Part shown: in pieces, positions 5,757 through 8,502 of the stretch | How positions within the stretch are numbered: position 1 is the first letter of the stretch | How the letters are laid out: each line of letters begins with the position of its first letter | DNA from: JABWCQ01 sp964530625 | Lineage (GTDB): Bacteria > Electryoneota > RPQS01 | Length of the DNA stretch: 8,502 bases | Direction: 5' to 3' | NCBI GenBank assembly: GCA_964530625.1 | Contig: CAZHAK010000049.1 | Coordinates: 1 to 8,502, forward strand | Notes under the pieces: generated by a model | Seen by the model: the letters and a program-made list of their open reading frames with translations, nothing else | Databases searched by the model: none | Told to the model about the DNA's origin: nothing | Position numbers and translations under genes: made by a program

Positions 5757-6825
5757 GATTGTACTCCTTAAGTTTGCGGTACAATGTGCGCTCACCGATT
5801 CCCAGATCCCGCGCGGTCTTGCGGCGATTTCCTTGATTCATTTCGAGCATCCGCTGAATCTGACCGCGCTCAAGATCCGTCAAGCGGCTGGACGGCAGCG
5901 GCTCTTCGGTGATGACCTGAGATGATTCGATGGCCGTCATCAGCATTTCGCGCAAGTCCCGAACCTCGCGTCGCAAGTCAAGCAAGGTTGCCAAAAGTAA
6001 ATCATTTCCAATCGGCTGGTGCGGCTCACGTGAGACGATCATGGGTAGTTGCGCGTGCGGAGTCAACAAATGTGGACGAAAATGCTCGCTATGGAGCATC
6101 GCCACCCCGCGATTCAAAGTCAACACGGTTTCAATCGTGTTTTTCAACTCACGCACATTTCCCGGCCAGTACTGATTTGACAACATTTCCAGCGCGTCGC
6201 TCGTGAATCTCGGAGTCACCATCTTGTTGCGATCTGCAAACTCGCGCGCAAATTGAATCGCCAGCAGCGGAACATCGTCCGAACGTTCTCGCAACGGCGG
6301 GATCTGAATCGTAACGGCCTTCAACCTGAAGTACAAATCGTGGCGAAACTCCCCCTTGGCGACTGATTCGATCAAGTCCGAGTTAGTCGCCGCCAAGACC
6401 CTCACATTCATGGGCAACGGCTTGCTCGATCCGACACGCATCACTTCACGCGACTCCAATATCCGTAGCAGCTTCACCTGAGATTCCATCGGCATCTCGC
6501 CGATTTCGTCCAACACAAGCGTGCCGCCCTCAGCCTGCTCAAAATATCCGATTCTCTTCTTGTCGGCTCCCGTAAAACTTCCGCGTTCGTGGCCGAATAC
6601 TTCGCTCTCAAAAATTCCCTGTGGAATTGCGCCGCAATTGACGAACAATAGGGGACCGTGGCGCCGGCTTGAATGTTCGTGAATCGCCCGTGCCACGAGC
6701 TCTTTGCCCGTTCCGCTTTCGCCGATTATAAGCACCGAGATATCCGTCGGCGCGGCCTGTAATATTAGTGACTTAACAACCCTGAGCGCGTCGCTCTCGC
6801 CAATCATTTTCTCAAGTTCGCTCAT
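5749..6825 (-). CDS. Sigma-54-dependent transcriptional activator, PspF-like domain layout without sensor domain
   Basis: This is a bacterial enhancer-binding protein of 358 residues that should remodel sigma-54 RNA polymerase using ATP. The AAA+ domain starts almost at residue 1. Walker A is GESGTGKE (35-42), the sigma-54 contact loop is GSFTGA (82-87, where most members have GAFTGA), Walker B is TLVLDEIGE (102-110), the putative arginine-finger region is FRHDLYFRL (160-168), and sensor II is WPGNVREL (220-227). A linker of about 90 residues leads to a Fis-type helix-turn-helix at about 315-356 (ERGQIQRML, NRRKTARDLGIGERTLYRKL). There is no receiver, GAF or PAS domain at the N-terminus, so control must come from partner proteins, expression level or the linker. 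The start ATG overlaps the purD stop by 4 nt and has GGAGG 4 nt upstream. The last 8 nt overlap the lptE-like gene. The regulator of a two-component system is excluded because no receiver domain is present. Its target genes cannot be read from this window. Confidence 0.95.
   Translation of the reverse strand: MSELEKMIGESDALRVVKSLILQAAPTDISVLIIGESGTGKELVARAIHEHSSRRHGPLLFVNCGAIPQGIFESEVFGHERGSFTGADKKRIGYFEQAEGGTLVLDEIGEMPMESQVKLLRILESREVMRVGSSKPLPMNVRVLAATNSDLIESVAKGEFRHDLYFRLKAVTIQIPPLRERSDDVPLLAIQFAREFADRNKMVTPRFTSDALEMLSNQYWPGNVRELKNTIETVLTLNRGVAMLHSEHFRPHLLTPHAQLPMIVSREPHQPIGNDLLLATLLDLRREVRDLREMLMTAIESSQVITEEPLPSSRLTDLERGQIQRMLEMNQGNRRKTARDLGIGERTLYRKLKEYNLG
5759..5769 (-). promoter_or_regulatory. 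Ribosome binding site region selecting the TTG start of the lptE-like gene
   Basis: Reading the minus strand, AAGGAG is followed by 7 nt and TTG 5756. The site lies in the 3' end of the activator gene, seven codons before its TAA. A ribosome finishing the activator would therefore be placed to reinitiate here. Confidence 0.7.
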
Positions 6826-8087
6826 GAAACCTCCGACAAAGCGATGTCATTTCGCATTCGCAGACCCTTGACGAGAGCTGACTGTGCCAAGTCATAGGCG
6901 TTCTCGCGCGCTTCTACCATGGTTTCTCCAAGTCCGACCGCATTTAAGACGCGACCGCCGGAGGACACCCAGTGGCCTTCGTGCATAGTCGTCCCAGCCG
7001 AGAACAACAGCTGTTGCCCTGTGGCTTCAAAATCCTTCAGAAGAATTCCCTTCGCGTAAGTATCAGGATAACCATCAGCACACAACACCACACACACGGC
7101 CTGCCGTACCGCGCTTTCAGAGTATTTATGCGGAGTCAATCGTCCTTTTGCACACTCAATCATCGGTTCCAACAAATCATAACTAAGACAAGGCAGCATC
7201 ACCTGCGTTTCGGGATCTCCAAAGCGGCAGTTGAACTCAATCACTTGCGGACCTTCGACAGTAAACATCAGCCCGACATATAATACTCCGCGATACGCCA
7301 CGCCTCGTTGGCTCAGTGCGCGCAGTATCGGCGAGACAACGCGATTTTCAACATCCCGAATCGTTGCATTGTCCACATGTTTTGCGGGACAGAATGTTCC
7401 CATGCCGCCCGTGTTCGGACCCCGGTCACCATCAAAGGCGCGCTTGTAATCCTGAGCAGGAGGGAGGGACAAATAGCGCTCGCCGTCACACAGAAAATGT
7501 AACGAAGCCTCTCGGCCCGATTGTTTTTCTTCAACCACAATCTCCGTACCTGCGTCACCAAGTTCTTTCAAAAGGAGTAGCCGTCGCCCGACGTCAATTG
7601 CGTCCGCGTCAGTCGCGCAAACAAACGCGCCTTTTCCCGCCGCAAGTCCGTCCGCCTTCACGACTCGACCATTGCTGCGCGGATTACTCTTGATAAACTG
7701 TTCAAATTCTTTGAAGTCGTCAAAAACTTCAAACTCCGCCGTCGGTACGCCGCATGACTTCATCAATCGTTTGGAAAAGACTTTTGAAGCTTCCAATTGT
7801 GCTGCGGCTTTCACAGGACCAAAACACAAAATTCCCTTGCGCGCAAGCTCGTCGGCAAGTCCCTCAGCCAACGGCTGCTCTGGCCCGACCACAACAAAGT
7901 CTACCTTGATCCGCTCAACTTCCGCAATCAAATCCGGCACGTTCATCCCGACCGCACACAAGCTGGCAAGGCCGGCCATTCCCGGGTTTCCCGGCAACAC
8001 GAACAGCTCGGCTACTTTCTTGCTCTGCCGAAGTTTCCAGACAAGCGCGTGCTCCCTGCCGCCGCCGCCGATCACTGCAACCCGCAC
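6822..8087 (-). CDS. purD: Phosphoribosylamine--glycine ligase (GAR synthetase, PurD)
   Basis: The enzyme joins phosphoribosylamine and glycine using ATP, giving GAR and ADP, the second step of de novo purine synthesis in the cytoplasm. The frame can be opened at TTG 8105, but I chose GTG 8087. AGGAGG sits 7 nt before it, and the protein then begins with the family N-terminus MRVAVIGGGGREHAL. From this start it has 421 residues, the usual size of monofunctional PurD. Visible hallmarks are VKADGLAAGKG (about residues 143-153, ATP-grasp), DGDRGPNTGGMG (219-230), and EFNCRFGDPETQ (284-295, metal and ATP binding). The upstream stop is 1 nt away. The 3' end overlaps the next gene by 4 nt (ATGA), which implies translational coupling. 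All key motifs seem intact. No PurM, PurN or PurH fusion or neighbour is present, so purD is separated here from other purine genes. Confidence 0.97.
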   Translation of the reverse strand: MRVAVIGGGGREHALVWKLRQSKKVAELFVLPGNPGMAGLASLCAVGMNVPDLIAEVERIKVDFVVVGPEQPLAEGLADELARKGILCFGPVKAAAQLEASKVFSKRLMKSCGVPTAEFEVFDDFKEFEQFIKSNPRSNGRVVKADGLAAGKGAFVCATDADAIDVGRRLLLLKELGDAGTEIVVEEKQSGREASLHFLCDGERYLSLPPAQDYKRAFDGDRGPNTGGMGTFCPAKHVDNATIRDVENRVVSPILRALSQRGVAYRGVLYVGLMFTVEGPQVIEFNCRFGDPETQVMLPCLSYDLLEPMIECAKGRLTPHKYSESAVRQAVCVVLCADGYPDTYAKGILLKDFEATGQQLLFSAGTTMHEGHWVSSGGRVLNAVGLGETMVEARENAYDLAQSALVKGLRMRNDIALSEVS

Positions 8088-8088
8088 C

Positions 8089-8502
8089 CTAAAACCTCCT
8101 GCCAAAAGCGAATGTCCCCGCGTCGTTTCCGCCGGGAATCGTCAACTGCCAAAGCCCTGTGATACTATCGCTATTCACGAATTCGCCATCGAATCGAAAA
8201 GGATATTCCGTCCCGCTGAACGGAGCCGTGCCGGCAAAGAAGAACCCATCTCCTTCTAAGGCGCCGTGCGTCACGTTACCCAAAAGCGTGTAGGCCCCAA
8301 AATTCGATTGCAAGTCGCCGTCAAAGAACGCACCCTGCTGATCCATATACATGTCAACATGCTCCGTCCGCTGTAAATACTGTATGTACATCACTCCGTT
8401 ACAATAGCCACTATTTTTGTAGCCTTCCAGCTCTTTGTTCAACACATAAGTCGGATGCCACGCAGGTTCAAGCACATTGATTGTATTGGCATCGGACGAC
8501 AC
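8089..8502 (-). CDS. Unrecognised beta-rich protein, C-terminal part (5' end outside window)
   Basis: The reading frame is open to the right edge, so at least 137 residues of the C-terminal part are visible and the true start is not. GTG at 8502 is only the first codon in view. I do not recognise the family. The last 70 residues are rich in Gly, Phe, Thr and Asn, with alternating patterns such as GALEGDGFFFAGT, FRFDGEF, SITGLWQLTIPGG and GTFAFGRR. These look like successive beta hairpins of a small barrel or sheet domain. No transmembrane segment is visible in this part. It ends with TAG at 8091-8089, one base before the purD GTG, and its last codons (Arg-Arg-Phe) carry the purD Shine-Dalgarno sequence AGGAGG. 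It is therefore probably the upstream member of the same operon. Coding status is well supported by this linkage, but function is unknown. Confidence 0.7.
   Translation of the reverse strand: MSSDANTINVLEPAWHPTYVLNKELEGYKNSGYCNGVMYIQYLQRTEHVDMYMDQQGAFFDGDLQSNFGAYTLLGNVTHGALEGDGFFFAGTAPFSGTEYPFRFDGEFVNSDSITGLWQLTIPGGNDAGTFAFGRRF
8094..8099 (-). promoter_or_regulatory. Shine-Dalgarno AGGAGG deciding the purD start
   Basis: A perfect AGGAGG lies inside the last sense codons of the upstream gene. It is 7 nt from GTG 8087, whereas the TTG at 8105 lies upstream of it and has no comparable site. This fixes GTG 8087 as the purD start. Confidence 0.85.

Noticed and set aside
7672..8259. A 195-codon open frame on the + strand opposite purD
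   Set aside because: It is fully antisense to an unmistakable purD, is rich in Ser, Pro and Thr, and shows no recognisable domain or ribosome site. It is a shadow of purD codon usage.
1..8502. Search for CRISPR arrays, tRNA or rRNA genes, insertion sequences and transposases
   Set aside because: No direct repeats with spacers, no tRNA- or rRNA-like sequence, and no transposase or integrase motif were seen in either strand by eye.

Overview
This 8502-base window has about 50% GC, and every convincing gene lies on the minus strand, so transcription runs from high to low coordinates. The genes suggest a Gram-negative (diderm) bacterium that uses sigma-54. There is an LptE-like lipopolysaccharide-assembly lipoprotein, a second probable lipoprotein of the DUF3108 type, and a sigma-54-dependent AAA+ activator. 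The gene order and divergent sequences do not look proteobacterial. A lineage of the FCB group or a neighbouring candidate phylum (Zixibacteria, KSB1 or Cloacimonadota-like) is my guess, not something the sequence proves.

Right part (8502 down to 3721): a tightly packed, probably translationally coupled operon. In transcription order it holds the C-terminal part of an unrecognised beta-rich protein, purD (purine synthesis), an orphan PspF-like sigma-54 activator with no sensor domain, an lptE-like gene, a tsaC/yrdC-type gene (threonylcarbamoyl-AMP synthase for tRNA t6A), and a DUF3108 gene. Neighbouring genes are separated by 1 nt, overlap by 4, 8 and 1 nt, and are then separated by 15 nt. 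Four of the five visible starts are best read as GTG or TTG. No promoter for this operon is visible, so it probably lies beyond the right edge.

Middle (3720 to 3474): a 247-base non-coding stretch. It contains a near-ideal sigma-70-type promoter (TTGACA, 17-base spacer, TAATTT) facing the left cluster, a perfect 6+3+6 dyad over the predicted transcription start, and further inverted repeats in a leader of about 120 nt. I see no convincing intrinsic terminator for the right operon here.

Left part (3473 down to 69): four consecutive genes for membrane proteins without an assignable function. They encode a secreted-start protein with a fibronectin-III-like domain and a DUF6754-like region, a six-helix membrane protein, a protein with one helix at each end of a soluble domain, and a six- or seven-helix membrane protein. 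The first and third seem to share a divergent alpha/beta domain next to their C-terminal helix, so the cluster reads as two repeats of soluble-domain protein plus polytopic protein. I infer a membrane complex. It is the best candidate in the window for an undescribed system. The left edge ends in a palindrome that may be half of a bidirectional terminator.
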